Shown here: positions 31,704-44,634 of the stretch, piece by piece | How the letters are laid out: each line of letters starts with the position of its first letter | How positions within the stretch are numbered: position 1 is the stretch's first letter | Assembly: GCA_017893485.1 (NCBI GenBank) | Contig: CM030366.1 | Span: forward strand, 72,575,469 to 72,639,468 | Reading direction: 5' to 3' | From: Hemerocallis citrina | Taxonomy: Eukaryota; Streptophyta; Magnoliopsida; Asparagales; Asphodelaceae | DNA length: 64,000 nucleotides | Translations under genes and position numbers: made by a program | The notes under the pieces: generated by a model | What the model saw: the letters and a program-made list of their open reading frames with translations, nothing else | What the model was told of the DNA's origin: nothing | The model's database searches: none

Positions 31704-34700
31704 TTGTTGTATCTTCGGTGTTTTTGTGAGCTTGATCAGGTAACTCATTTGCGATTGTCGTCTCTTATGTCTAGCATTTCGTCAAGCAATACTTCTTCCG
31801 TTGAGGTTTGTTTAAATGTAGACATTGATGTTGAGTTTAGCCATTTCACTGGAGAAGATAAGGGGAAAGATGTGGTTGGTCATTCGACTATTGTGGGGAC
31901 GATCATTGAGCCTGATAGGGACAGAGGGAGAGCACTTAAAACACCGTTGTTTCTTGTTCCCAAATTGATTAGGGAATACTTGTAGTAGATCGAGATTTCC
32001 TTAGGAATGACATGGAGTATGCCGAGCCAGACCCATTCCACACCACTGAGGATGATTTTGCTATCACTATTCTCACGAGGGAAGAGCTTTATATGATTAG
32101 GACGTCCTTCGGGATCCCCTCCGAGTACGTGTTAAGCTTATCGGGTCCCGGAGTTAGAGTCTGCTACACGATGTCTACGATGTATTGCTCTTCCTTTGTA
32201 ATGCCTTCTACGCGGGGCTTCATTTGCCTTTTCACCCTTTTGTTAGAGAGGTTCTTAATTGGTATAGTTTGTTTCTGATGCAGCTTATGCCAAACAGGCA
32301 CATTGTGTGATTCGTCCTACAGTGTCATAGGCTCGGAGTCGAACCGAGTCTCATCGTCTTTAGGAGACCCTTCAAGATTGCCTAGCAGAACAAGATGGAG
32401 GAATGGTGGAACCTTTGCCCTCGCTAATCGAGGGATGATCGAGGTTCCCGACTCGATTAAGTGTTGGATGGAGAAGTTTCTCATCATTCGTAGTGTTGAA
32501 CCGTGGAGAATTCCCACGACATAGAAAAGGATAGTTCCATCTACGTTGAGGGCGGAACAGATGGTGAACACAGTGGAGAAGAGTTTTAGTGACGCTCTTC
32601 TCGCACTGAAAATGTTGGCGTGTCGAGATATCACTGATGAAGTACTCTTCGAGGATGGTCTTAGCCTGGTTGATCCTATTACAGTTTATTGCTTTCGTTT
32701 CCTTCCATATCTTGTTGCTTAGTTGATATCTTTGCTATTTCACATTGTTTTGTTTTACATTATGAGTTCTCATCTCTTCGTGTTTCATTTTCCAAGGAAA
32801 ACAATGATGGACTTTGAGGACTTGATCGAGAACCGGGAGGCCCTCCGTAACAGAAGAAGCGATGAACCCAAGATGCACAAGAGGTTGGCAAGCAGTCCCT
32901 TTACTTCGCAATGTCCCTTTGCCCCATTCCCAACTATTCCGACTGAGATGCCTTTGGGAGCATCGCTTGATACCATTGCAGGGGGTTCTTCTCTGGCGGC
33001 AACCGTAGCAAGTGCTACACCTCTTTCCTTTATCGCCCAAGCTGCAACGATTCTCAGCGATGAAGGGGAGATAATTCACATTCCGGACTAGGGCGTGAAG
33101 CAGCATAAAAGCTTCCTCTGCAACTCAGTGGCTTGCTTGGATGAGATTTGTCACCTCCCCACTGATGTTGATTGGGAGAGGCTAAAGATGGAGCCACCCG
33201 AGAGATCTGTCTTAGAGATTGCCCTAACGTGGATGACCGTACGTCTATTGTTTTTTTGAAGTTTTGGTTTTCGTATCTTCCATTTGTAGGGCAATATCTT
33301 GAACTTTTTCCTTCTTTTTCTAGATGGCGTGTCACTTTAGCCACTTGGTCCACTTCTACGCCGCTGAGGAGAAGAATCTAAAGGCGCAAGTCTCTCGTGC
33401 CATGAGGGACAAAAAGAAGGTTGTCAAGGGGTTGAAAACGGAGTTGAAGGCGTCAAACAAGAAGGGGAAGGAGTTGCGCCTAGAGTTGGAGGCATCGGCA
33501 AAGAGGGAAGAGGAGTCATGCCTCAAGCTTGAGACATCGGAGAAGAGGATGGCCAACCTGGAGGCATCGACGAAGAGGGAAGAGCAGTCATGCCTCAAGC
33601 TTGAGGGATCTGAAAAGAGGGTGGCCGAACTTGTGCTTGAGTTGGAGAAGGCACGGGCTGAGACGGCATTGGCAGTAAAGGCCACAGAGGCTAAGGTGGA
33701 GGTAGAGGCTAAGGCCAAGCTGCAGAGTGTGATTGATAAACCTTATGCACGGGCTATCACTCACATGGTAAAGCGTGTTCTCAGCTTCACCGGGAAAAGG
33801 TAACATCTGATGCTCCGTTCTGGAGAAGCTATTGGTGGGTACAGAGGCAAGGAGGATAGAGAAGAGGGTGGCGCTCCTGCGGAGAGCGCGAAGAGTGGTT
33901 CGGGGGAAGAAGAGCAAAGGGAAGGAGGCGCTGGGGGCTCCTTGCCCTTCGCTCCGCCGAAGCAGGTGGACACTTGATTCTTCCTCCAAAATTTTTAGTT
34001 GTTTTTATTTTCAATTTTTGTATGACGCCATATTGCGGTCTGGTCATCGCATCCTTGTATCTTCCTTTTAGTACATGAAAAAAATGCTTTCTTGCTTTGT
34101 CAACACATGCATATTGTTTCAGTGTACTTTGAGTTACTCTTGGTTGCGATATTTTATTTTTTATCTCTTTTATGACTGTATCCCTCGTCTTGTCGATGTT
34201 GAGATAACTCTTTGGTCCTTCCCGTTGGCAGATGATTGCGGGAGCAAGAGAGAAGTCCCAAGGCAATGAGGTTGAGCAGTTTTGCGAGAGGTTGTGCATA
34301 ATGGAGTTAGCGCTTGAACGCTTGCATGATCTGTCAGAGGATGAGTGGTTGGAGTTAGTTCATCTTAAGTCAGTGCTAGCTGAGAGAGATTCTGAGTTAA
34401 CCCTTCTGCATGTTGATTGCCTTGCCAGTATGCCTTTGCTCCCCAAAGTGACGAAAGACAGTGTTGGGGAGTGTGCCCTACGTAGAGAGGTGCTTGTTGG
34501 AAAGGATTTGGAGATATACAGTCTTTATGCGAAGCTTGGGGGGCTGCGAATGGCTAGCACTTTGTGTACTGTTGGTATTAGAAAGGATGCAACGGTTGGT
34601 GGTGCAGGGTCAACTGTTAGAGGTGCGGGCTTGACTACACAGGTATCCCCTCGACATCTTGGTGATGCTGAGAGTGGGATGACCACGTTGTCTAGTTTGG

Positions 34701-34936
34701 TTTCTACCCGTGGATGGTCGCATGCATCAGATCATGGTCCCCATACTCAGTTCGTGAGATCGGCACTTCCTGCCAAAAATGTAAGTGGCCCAAGAGAGGT
34801 GGTGCGTGTCAAAAATCCCGCGAACAGGCTTGTGTCTCTTAGGAGGAACATTCCTCGCCAACACAGGCGAAAGGATGGTCTGTGGATCATTTTGCAAGAC
34901 TACCATGCCGCTCAACGTTTTGGCAAACTTTTGTAG
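31704..34936 (+). pseudogene. Antisense gene of the Tat element (putative 'gypsy-type transposon' domain protein plus coiled coils)
   Basis: A plus-strand gene-like region opposite to gag-pol. Segments in order: an acidic N-terminus (31704-31985); ILTREELYMIRTSFGIP (about 32063-32120); with a frame change, YAGLHLPFHPFVREVLNWY near 32208-32265; then WRNGGTFALANRGMIEVPDS and WMEKFLIIRSVEPWRIPTT (to 32524). This pattern (LPxHPFVRxxLxxY ... WxxxFFxVE-x-xPW) is that of the plant 'putative gypsy type transposon' domain (PF04195-like). Next come 32809-33091, a strong coiled coil at 33324-33803 with an internal duplication (EASAKREEESCLKLE and EASTKREEQSCLKLE), and a C-terminal ORF at 34232-34936. 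Likely introns lie near 32722-32806, 33239-33290 and 33803-34231. Such antisense ORFs are known from Tat elements such as Grande and Retand; their role is unknown. Frame changes suggest decay. Confidence 0.6.
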
Positions 34937-35233
34937 TGATGCTTTTATTTGAAGTTGCAGACTCATTGTAATTCGACAATTGTAACAACTCATAGTTTTG
35001 TAATTATGAATTTTGGTAGCGATATTGAATCTGAGACATAGATTTGTGATGATTTTGTGATTGTAGAGAAACTTGTTTCTACAATGAAGAACTCCTTTAT
35101 ATGCTTGTGTCATGTCCTGTGATTCGTCGTCTTGGGGGTTGGCTAGTCATAGGAGTTGCTCTTTGGGAGAGTTGAACTACGGACTTACCACTTTGTACTA
35201 GGCTAGTTGTAAGAGGAACTCGAATGTGATGAT

Positions 35234-35422
35234 TCATTCGACTTGAACGGGTTCACCTGAGAACCTGTGGAGTGTATAACCGGCTGGCTTGAGTCGGTCT
35301 TGAGTGAGCCTGAGGCCGTTGAAAGGGTTCATGAAAAGGATGTTTACCGAGTTGCCGTTGTACACCAGTATACGGCGTACCTTATTATTCACCATGCAAA
35401 GGTTTATGACCAATCGTCGCAA
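35234..35422 (-). pseudogene. pol: Tat copy 2 protease, C-terminal side
   Basis: Minus-strand peptide NNKVRRILVYNGNSVNILFM, matching the active-site segment D-[NT]-G-S-S-x-[ND]-I-L with Asp replaced by Tyr and Ser by Asn (YNGNS). It continues with LRLTQDRLKPAGYTLHRFSG and stops at 35234. The N-terminal side of the same protein lies at 38696-38870, beyond the solo LTR. Sequence normally found next in pol (rest of protease, RT onward) is missing. Confidence 0.75.
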
Positions 35423-38400
35423 TGTAACCCCCATTTCCGATTATACGAAATTGTATTTTATTTTTCTTCGTATTATTGTATCTTAAATTTTCTGTAATTC
35501 TCTTTGTTCTTTTAATTCCTATTGCATACATTCAATAAGTATTATTTTATCAAACCCAATTCACCCTATAGTTTGTAAGCCCAACCTATTTTAATTGCAA
35601 TTATTTGCTTATACCCTACCCACTTTACAAATTATTTTTTATTGTGTAGCCCACATCAACCCAACTAAAACCCACACAAATTCCATCTCTTCATAACAAC
35701 CAACCCCTTTTATATTCTTAACTGACGCCTACTTTCTCTTTATTATAACCCCATCAATTCTATTAATCACTTTTAATTATCCCACTAACTCCCCTATTAT
35801 TAACCTATAATAATATATATATTAAAATTTCCCCCTTCTTCTTCTCCACCCCTGTTCACTTTTTCCAACGCACCAAACCCACCACCGAGCTCCATCTCCA
35901 ACTTCACCATTGCCGAACTCCACCCCGTAGTGCCTCCCTTTTCACCTCGCCGACTGCCAAGCACCACCGCAGCCTCCGCTCACTCTCTCTCTCTCTCTCT
36001 CGTGTGCTGCAACCCACAACCACCGTGACCACAGCTCCCCACCGCAACACCCCGAGCACCGTCACTGCCTTTCGACTATCCCCTCTTCATCACCACCACA
36101 ACCGAACACCTGCGATCACCACCGCAACCACCCCTTCACTGTCTTGTTCCTCCACCACTACACCACCAACTCCATCGCTAGCACCGTCAATGTTGTCGAC
36201 CTCTGCAGGCCCCTCTCCCCATCCAGTCAACACCACCTCGTCGGCACCTCATCACCCCATTGCGATCTCAACGCCAGCCGCAGCACCACCGCTGCCTGCG
36301 ACTCAACCCCTGACTGCCACCATCGACGTTGCTAACACTGCCGAACGACGCTGTCTCACTCCCGTCTTCGACGTCCTCTGCCTTGCTGCCAACCACCACA
36401 ACCATCACGCACCGACTGCAACCACCCACTGCTATCTAACTCCTTGCAGCCAACCCTCTTGTTGTTGTTTTCGTTCACGTTGACGTTGTCGCGTTGATCT
36501 TCGTAGCCCCTCTTTGCTTCTTCGTCTCATCGTATCGTCAATAAGGCAAGCGTCCCTTATACACTCTCTTTATTCTCGTACAAGCATCTTGTTTGTATTC
36601 TGCAAGCTGTTCCTTCCTTCATATCCATACTATTAATCTACTCGTTGTCGTCATATATTGTTTGAATTTGAATCCATACATCGTTCATTGTTTTATTCAA
36701 CTTCTATCAACCCAAATCATAGAAATGCATAAGAACCTGTCTATATATGCATACGTCGCACAAACACAAATTTGAAGCACGAAATTATAAAAAAATGAGT
36801 GGTTGATAACTGTATTTGCATATGATTATATGTTTATATTCATAGTTTAATATCGTTGAAATGCTAATGTTCGTCATGTTAATAATAGAAACCATACTGA
36901 TTTCTAGATGTGGATGTATGCTCAATTTTAACCATGAAACTATACGTTTGCAAATCAAAATCGTTTAAAAAAATCAACATGTACGTTTCTGGCCTGCTGT
37001 TTGCTCCAACTTGGAGTGAGCATTCAACCAGGTTACTGATGATATTACCTAGAACTTATTAAATAGAAATTGTATCACACTGTGTCTAGTTTTTATAAAA
37101 TTTGACGGACTCTCAATCTGACTTATAGATTGTAAAATATTTAGATTCTACCACTCTACTACTGTAATTCCAGATTCATTGTTTTATAGTTACGTTGCCA
37201 TGTTCAACTAATTGGAACAGTAGGTTAACATAAGAGTTAAGATCTAAAAATTGCAGAATGTTAATGAACGCTGTCAGGAACTAAATTATATTTTTTTGTA
37301 AAAACTTTAATTAAGTTTTTAGTCGAATTATACGTATAATAAATTGATACTGAGTTGCTACCTGAACAGTAGACTCATAAAGAATCAACCAGTAGACATA
37401 ATTACTTTTGTCTAAATGCATTGTGTGAATATACGTTGGAACCGTCAGGGAGTCTAGTTTCTAGAACTTCTGCCAGAATCTGATTTGCTTTACCGTAGCA
37501 GTGGGAAAGTTAATTTTGTACAACAGCGTTTTGCTGTCTAGAATTATATTTTTCATACTTTTAAATGAAAGATGTGTTAAACTTTGCATCTAATGAATTG
37601 CACATTATACCGTCCATTGTACAGTCATTGATACCTCCTTGATATTGTTTCTTGACATTGTTCCATCGATTACATATGCATGACTCATTGTAATAAAATA
37701 ATGACAAGCCGGGGTAAAAAGGAAAACAACTTGGTAGTGGATATTATGGGAGACTGTACTCGGAGGAGGGGCCCGTGTTTTGCGTACTGATCACTGATAT
37801 TGATTACTATTTTATCGATTGATTACGGATTACTGACTACAGTATCCCAACTATCATGTACTGTACCGTTACTGAATTACCATTTAATGATTACAGTTGC
37901 CGAGTACATGAACCTATAAGATTAACCACTATATTCAAAACGTTCACTTGCTTGTATGCACCCGAAGCTGTGGTATGAGACACAGGATTGTGTGCATTAG
38001 ATAGATTAATAAGACTGATAGACATAAGAATAACACTAAGCATTGACACTGCATTTCCAATACTGTTCATCATTACAAACTATTGTGCTATTGATCGTTG
38101 CTTATCAATTATTTAAATTTCACTGTTACAATAGCCTTTCATTCTCCTTAATTGTATTGTGCATATCACATCGTTCTAAGTTCATTGTTATCACGGTATC
38201 ATGTTTACTGTTTCATTACTTTCACTACATGTTGTCTGGACTTGCTTTAGCGGACATTCCCCCCCTCCCACCCCCCCTCCCCCAACTCCAGATATTGAGA
38301 TTGTAGGTATCACAGAAGAATTAACCGTGAGATTGCAGGTATCACGGAAGAATTAACCGAATGACCTTGGAGAACAGGTCTTCCAGAGAATGGAGTTGAA

Positions 38401-38695
38401 TTATTAGTCTTCAATAATTATTTTCATTCAAGTTATTTTACTTTCAGTATTGTTGTTATCATACATTGTGTTCCTGGCATTGGTGATCCGAAGTTATTTC
38501 TTTCCAGATGCTGGTTATGTATGAGACATTTCATGGATTATTCATATTTATGTGATTATCTTATTACATGTGTGGTTGTTGTTACATTTCATATTGTTGA
38601 GTTAAACTGTTACAGCTTATGGATGATGTATACATCATCTGCTGGGCCTTAGTCACATGCACGTATCTCCGTATTTTGGGAAGCCGGGCGTGACA
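35423..38695. mobile_element. Solo LTR, probably Tekay/Del-type gypsy, 3.3 kb
   Basis: Starts TGTAACCCCC and ends GGGCGTGACA, the TGTAAC...CA form with the 'ggGCGTGACA' ending of many plant gypsy LTRs. It is flanked by CGCAA (35418-35422) and TGCAA (38696-38700), a 5-bp duplication with one C-to-T change. It cleanly splits the Tat protease, whose two halves resume on either side. No primer site, polypurine tract or gag-pol motif was seen inside, so it is read as one LTR left after recombination. A CT run (35983-36000), a CCA/CAC-rich stretch (35850-36480) and a C-rich run (38257-38284) are internal. The Thr/Pro-rich ORF at 36004-36483 follows the CCA-rich composition. Confidence 0.75.
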
Positions 38696-39530
38696 TGCAA
38701 TGAGGTGTTCGGACACCTTCTAAGTCCTTGTCGAAGAAAGATATTGGGATCCCAATGCTGTTGGCATGCGGGATGTTGTGTACTGAGTTGACTTCCCTAA
38801 TGAAGTTTTTGCAGGAGGAGTTGGAATCTCTCCCCATCGGCCTTCTATGGATGGAATGGAGAATGGCCATGTACTCTAAGTCCTGGAATTCAGAGGTCCT
38901 CTCTTTACGCTTATTAGCCCCCTAGGCCGGAATGGTTTCAGTGTTGTTGTTTTATTGAAAAAATTGATAATTATACCCCAAATAAATCAAACTTTCAAGT
39001 TCCTCTTTGAGGGCTCAGCATTTGTCGGTAGTGTATCTATGGTCTCTATGATATGCGCAGTACTTGTTCTTATCTCTTCTCTTGCTAGTTGTGGATATCT
39101 TGGGATAGGTTGGATTATTCCATCCTTCTCAACTCCCATGAAGGTGGCTGATATGCTTATGTTAAGAGGAGTGAATTTGTCAAAGTGGAGTGCTATTGGA
39201 GGATGGAGTTGGCTGTGCCGTCTTTGTAAAATTTTCTGGGTCCCTCCTAGCTTGTATTCTTCTGTTTGTTCCCGGAAGATGGATCATTCTGGCCTTGAGG
39301 ATAAAGAGCTTTCTCGACTTTGATATACTTGTCACTCCTTTTCAGAAGCTGTGTAAAATCTTTAGGAGACTTCTTCGCAAGGGAGGTTTTCAAGTCTTTG
39401 TGAGTGACGATGTGGCAGAAAGAGATAGCGTCACTGACAAGTCCAGGGAGGAGATGGACCTCGTTTCGGCTGGGAAGAATTTGACAAAATCTTTCAATAG
39501 CACGTCATCTCTTAGCTTCAATTCCAACAG
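38696..39530 (-). pseudogene. gag-pol: Tat copy 2 protease N-terminal side and gag C-terminal region
   Basis: The minus-strand piece 38870-38696 reads MAILHSIHRRPMG then DLEGVRTPH, the counterpart of the protease leader in Tat copy 1 (MEVFHSIHGGPMG ... DLKGVRTPH at 9640-9480). Toward 39530 the minus strand shows KSPKDFTQLLKRSDKYI, which corresponds to PPRDLSDLLQRVEKYI of copy 1. Stops interrupt the frame repeatedly. The plus-strand ORFs 38955-39561 are shadows. Confidence 0.65.
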
Positions 39531-40525
39531 GGAAGCACTTATTTCTCAGCCTTGCGGCTAGTAATGAAGTGCGTTATGAAGAGTTCCTCGAGCTGGTAGA
39601 AGGAGAATATTGACTCCGGAGTCAAGCGGGAGTACCATTCCCTTGTTAGTCCTTTAAATATTATGGAAAATGTTCTGCACATAAGCGCATCGATGGCGTT
39701 ATAGACCATCATGAGAGTTTTGAAACTCTCAATATAGTAAGCCGAGTTGGATTCACCATCGTAAGTTTCCAATTGAGGAGCTTTGATGTTTTTTGGAATG
39801 GGGGCATCGATGATGGATTTGCTGATAGGAGGTTGGATGGGTGGTAAGCCTAGCTGGAGCGGTTCCCTTCATATTTTTATATTCCAGAACAGTCTTATAC
39901 TTATTAGATGCGGCGAAGGACTTAGCCGTCCTTCCCCTTGAATCTGGTTGAGTCACTGGATTCTTCTTCTCTCGAAGGAGTAGAGCCGTGGCTCCATGAG
40001 TATCGACCACCCTGATCATGAGTACCTTGGATGGCCCTGAGGAGGTCATGCTTCAAGTTTTCCAGTTTGACCCTAGTTACTGGGGCTTTTTTCTCTTCGT
40101 TCCTCTTAAGATGCTTTCGACTCTCATGAGTTAGGCTTCTTTCTATAGTGTTCCCCCTAATGAGATGAGGAGTGTATTGATTTCTGCCTTCGGGGAGAGT
40201 TGCTTCTCCGATTCTCCTGACATTTTGAGCGGAAGGCCTCAGTCTGTGTACGGCTCTCGTTCAAATGGATCCATAGATCGGTCCCCTGTTGTTTGATATT
40301 GATGATTTGACGGAGATCTCATGACCCCCAGGGACCTCGCGAGCCCATCGAGTCACATGCGGCATTATGGACTGAGACATTGTAGTGTAGAGGGTGTTGC
40401 TCATGACGGCTTTGTCGGGAGCCCCCCAATGCCACTCCGTTGATAGGAGCTTGATTATGTTGTTGGAGAGGATCCAGGAACAGGGTTTTCTACAGGAGGA
40501 GCTGGTTGGCGACGAGGGTTGGCTA
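39531..40525 (-). pseudogene. gag: Tat copy 2 gag (retrotransposon gag domain)
   Basis: On the minus strand, about 39850-39539 encodes IIDAPIPKNIKAPQLETYDG, then SNSAYYIESFKTLMMVY, LMCRTFSIIFKGLTREWYS and LEELFITHFITSRKAEK. These are the successive blocks of the Tat retrotransposon gag domain ([AP]-x-P-x-x-[FI]-K-x-P-x-[ILM]-x-x-Y-D-G, then MCR[AT]F, L-x-G-x-A-x-x-W[YF], F-x-x-x-F-[IV]-x-x-[FH]). The upstream N-terminal part to 40525 is less clear. The Tekay-like element interrupts this gag leader at 40525/40526; the sequence continues at 50613. Confidence 0.75.
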
Positions 40526-43500
40526 TGTAACAACCCGGATTTTCATATAAATATATGTATGATTTGTTAAGCACTAAAATGCTATAGTTATTTATTTATT
40601 TTTCTTTTTGAAGCTTCTAGTATGGAATTAACACTTAAGCTTCAACTAGACCCGATTGAACCAGAGTTAACCCTGGTTTAACTCAACACTTGTAGTGTAT
40701 CATGGCATGTAACCAAACAAAAAAAACTTGTGCACATGCACAAGCCCAAATCCGGCCAAGCTTTGAGAGGGAAAAGAAGGAGGGAAAGAGAATTAGGGTT
40801 AGGGTTTGAACATGGAATCCTGACTCATGATGAGTCTTTCACCACCTCCCACATTTCCCAATCCAAGAGAAGATGCCTCTCCTCTTTCCCAAGTCCAAAT
40901 CCGGCCATACTCAACCCCCCTCTCTTCTTTTTTGTTTTAAAGTCCCCTCTCAACTCCACTTCTCATTTACAACTCCTACACTTGTCTAAACCTCCAAACC
41001 TCACTCTCTACACTCTTGCTACTGATTTGGAGTAAGAAGAAGAAGAAAAAGACAAGGAGAAGAAAGGAGGAGGCCAAAGCAAGGAGGAGAAGCAAGGAGC
41101 TCAAGTTGGAGTCAAGAAGGAAGACCAACAAGCAAGGAGCTAGAAGGAGATCAAACTATAAGCAAAGGTGGGTGTTTCTAACCTCTATGGTTGTTTTTGG
41201 TTGTTAAACGATGATTGTGATGACTGAATAATGACATGCATGCTCTTTTATGAACTTAGATAACTCATTTTGTGCTAAGAAATCCAAAATAGAAAATCCT
41301 GTTAAAAAGCTGAATTTTTGTTGTTAGTCCGTAGCTCATAACTAGAACACCACTACTTGGATTAACTTGAAAATTTTACAGGATGTTCATTTATGTGTCG
41401 TACACCTTCAGTAATTTTTCCAAATTTTAAATATGTTTTATGCTATTAAAATAAATTACGAACTTGCATGCTTGTCAGAATAGAAAGAAGCAGTTTTTAT
41501 TGTTACGGTTGTGGAAAGAATGACTTGTATCTCACTGCATGCTTATTTGAATGATCTGAAATTTTAGTATGTCATTGTTGGATGTATCTAAGACTTATGT
41601 TTCAAATTTCATAAGATTTGGACCACTGTAGCTATGTTAATAAAATCATGCAAACTAAGCTAGATATTTTAGTAAACAGAACTGCTGTTGTTACTGTCCT
41701 GTTTTTGGATGACATTCAAAAGGACGTAATTAAAAATCTACTTGGTAGAATCACATTATTTTTGGAAGTGTTGTCACGTCATGTCTAAGGAGCTAGAATC
41801 TAAAATTTCATATTGTTCTGACACTGTTTACTATTTTAATCTGATTTTACCCAATGACTGTGTTATTATGATGTGCTGTTCTGAGAATCTGTGCACTTGT
41901 TAAAGATGGGACGATAAGACCGTGTAAACGTCCTTGTATGAAGGAACTTGAAACTAAGAAGTTTTAGTAGACACATAGAACTTTCTGGATTGGCCGAGAA
42001 ATCATGATTTGGATAACTGTACGATTTTATATAATTTTTACAAGTGACGACAGAAACACAGTAAATCTTAGAGCATACTGTTTTGCACCATGATCATTGA
42101 GACGAGTTTAAACTTGTATCTTGTTGGCTTGGAGTTGCTGTTTGAGGTCAAGACTCATGTTATAGATGTGTACATGAGTTAGGACTTAAGTGATCTAAAG
42201 TTTCTTGCTAAGAGTAGCCCATAGTTGTCTGTCGACCCCAATATAGACAACATTGTTCAATGTTTTGAAGTGAAAATTGTATTGAATGTTGGGGTAGGGT
42301 TGTAGACACTTTGGGATGAAATTTATGCCCATTGTGTGCATGTACTTGCTTTCTACTTTGATTAGAAACATGTGGAGCGCCCGATCGCGATTCCTCAAGG
42401 GAACGAGACTGGGAATGGCTCCGTTTTGGCATAAATGCCAAGTGTGTGCTTGCTGTTTGGAATATTAAATTGTCAGATTTAGGGCTCTTAGAACCCCTTT
42501 TTGGGTATTCATGGGTTAGGACTTTACTCCTAGTGTGGTGTACCATGTTGGGGTACGTTGGATTGAGTATTGAGACTCTACGACTAAGTCTTGTCGGCAA
42601 ACCTAAACGGGTAGAATAGAAACCGTGTCGCATCGAACGCGTTGGAGGAGACGACTCGTGCGCCGACGTACTCGTCGTGCATGGATGGATTCCATAGTTG
42701 TGTTTGGATCTATCACTTTTCAAGGACCGTGGAGAGTTAAGTTTAGCGGGAGATACTTGTTGGTCGGGCTAAGGTTGCAATCGAACTCCAAGAGTAGATG
42801 GCGATTGTGGTAATCGACAGGGTCGATTCGGCATTGGTTTGTGCCAAGTGTGGGCTGAGGCGGGTCCACCCTTAGGCCGGACTTGCGGACTAGTTGAGTC
42901 CTAGTGAGGGATGGGTTGAGATCCATTAATGATGAAGGTAACAAATTAAAAAGAGTCTACAAGTAGAACTTAACTAGTTGTTCATAGCAAGCCAAGTTGA
43001 TTACCAAGTTAGAGACTGGATATGGTAGATAGATCGCCTAACTAAAGGGATGGATGATATGAGATAGTTGTTGAGGTTCATACTTCTAATAAAAACAAAA
43101 GAGAATTAGAGTTTGGCTAGAGTGATGGTTTTTAGTAATTGATAAATAAAACAAATCTTGAATTCAACCTCATTCTTGGAATGGGGTAGCTTCGATACTT
43201 TGGTAGGGCTAGATCAAGTCTTGATTCAATGTAAGGACATGCACTAGCAAGGTTGTTCACCTGTCAGGGGGACGCATGGCATCATTACGCCCGACCAAAT
43301 CCTAGGTTCGTTTAATGCGTACAGGGACCTCGAGCTGCCCTGGGGAGTTGGAAAGACTCTGTGGGGGCTCCGCTGTCTAGGCATAAATACCTTTATGATC
43401 CGTAACAACCTTTGAAGAGGTTTGGAGTGTTGACATCGTCTTGACTGCAAGTTCTGTTCTAGTGTAAGGACGAGTGTAGCGGAGTTGGGGAAACCCTTAT

Positions 43501-44423
43501 ATCCGTCAAGTCCTTTATTGCTCAATGTGGGCAGACGGATTAGACGATATCCCGGTGAGTTAGACTCTATTAGGAATTGCTCTAGTCACTCGCAGAGAGC
43601 CTTTGTGTCCATATATCAGCTTTTGGTGAGGTCCGGGGAGACGTAGATACCGCAACATATTGGGTAAGCTAATTTGATTACAGTTACGCAGGGTAAGCCT
43701 GGGACTGACCATGATTATAGTCACGCAGGGTAAGCCTACGACTGGGATCCCGGATATAGTGGATAAAACATGAGGATTGGACACCACTAATGACAGCAGT
43801 GACGGGTAAGCCGGACGACTACAGCCTCACCATCACTGGAATCATAAACAGGAGAGAGCACAAGAGTATGATGCATAACGGGGGACGGAGCCCCATTAAA
43901 CTGAAGAACGTCATTTGGTTGGGGGGGTGTGTAGTATGGGATGCATTTCTTTCAACCAAGCTTGCATTAGCTTTAGGAGCATGTGTTCATAGTGTGCATT
44001 AGATTAGATCATGGCATACACCGATACTTGCTTCACACCAGCTTTTTCTTTGCATCAAATATTATTTTTGGTTGTTGAGGTTGGAACCGTTATGTTATGG
44101 CGTAGAGAGGATAGCCGAATATAGCATTTTCGTCAGTTGTAATCAACTGACGTGCCCACAGTGATTAGTGCAGGATTGCCGACTTGGGATCGCAGGAAAG
44201 CTCTAGCAGGGGAAAGCGTCCAAGTGAAAGTTACTATCCAAATTTTATTGTACACTCTTGTTGTAACAATTAACTGTAAATATTGTAATCATTGGACATT
44301 GTAATAACATTTGATGTAATAAAAGCTTTTAATTTTCTGTGATTTTTATTGTGTTGTGACTCATTTGTAGGAAGATCAGGGAGTGTGTCATGAGTTCCTA
44401 TGTTAGGAATTCGGGGCGCTACA
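40526..44423 (+). repeat. 5' LTR of the Tekay-like element
   Basis: TGTAACAACCCGG...GGGGCGCTACA, 3898 bp. It contains a local tandem pair of the word 'cacgcagggtaagcctacgactg' type (about 43683-43745) and a third relative near 43802. 'taataaaagc' near 44318 may be a polyadenylation signal. ORFs within (for example 40730-41207 +, 42208-42723 -, 43244-43525 -) recur in shifted form in the other LTR and are not genes. Confidence 0.93.
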
Positions 44424-44427
44424 AAAA

Positions 44428-44439
44428 TGGTATTAGAGC
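44428..44439 (+). other. Primer-binding site (tRNA-iMet type) of the Tekay-like element
   Basis: TGGTATTAGAGC, one mismatch from TGGTATCAGAGC, begins 4 nt after the LTR end. The initiator-Met tRNA would prime minus-strand synthesis here. Confidence 0.9.
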
Positions 44440-44634
44440 TTACTTCAAATTGTAGCCTAACACAACAGGAAATTAGACTTGGATGCCCCAGCCAGGGTCA
44501 GGGTTAGTTTTGATAGTAGGATGGTCGTAAATCATATTGTTGCACTTTTGCAACTTTTTCTTACGAATTTTTTTCCTATGTCTGACGTAAACCCACTATG
44601 ATTATTCTTTTACTAACTTTTATGATTCAACTGG

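Noticed and set aside
33356..33989. Minus-strand Ser-rich ORFs opposite the coiled coil
   Set aside because: They are shadows of the plus-strand coiled coil; Ser/Phe-rich complement of Glu/Lys-rich codons.
36004..36483. 160-codon Thr/Pro/His/Ala-rich ORF
   Set aside because: Follows a CCA/CAC-rich stretch of a solo LTR; similar-composition readings exist in other frames and there is no domain.
42208..42723. 171-codon minus ORF in the Tekay-like LTR
   Set aside because: Its counterpart in the other LTR (48446-49035) is shifted and interrupted, and LTRs are non-coding here.
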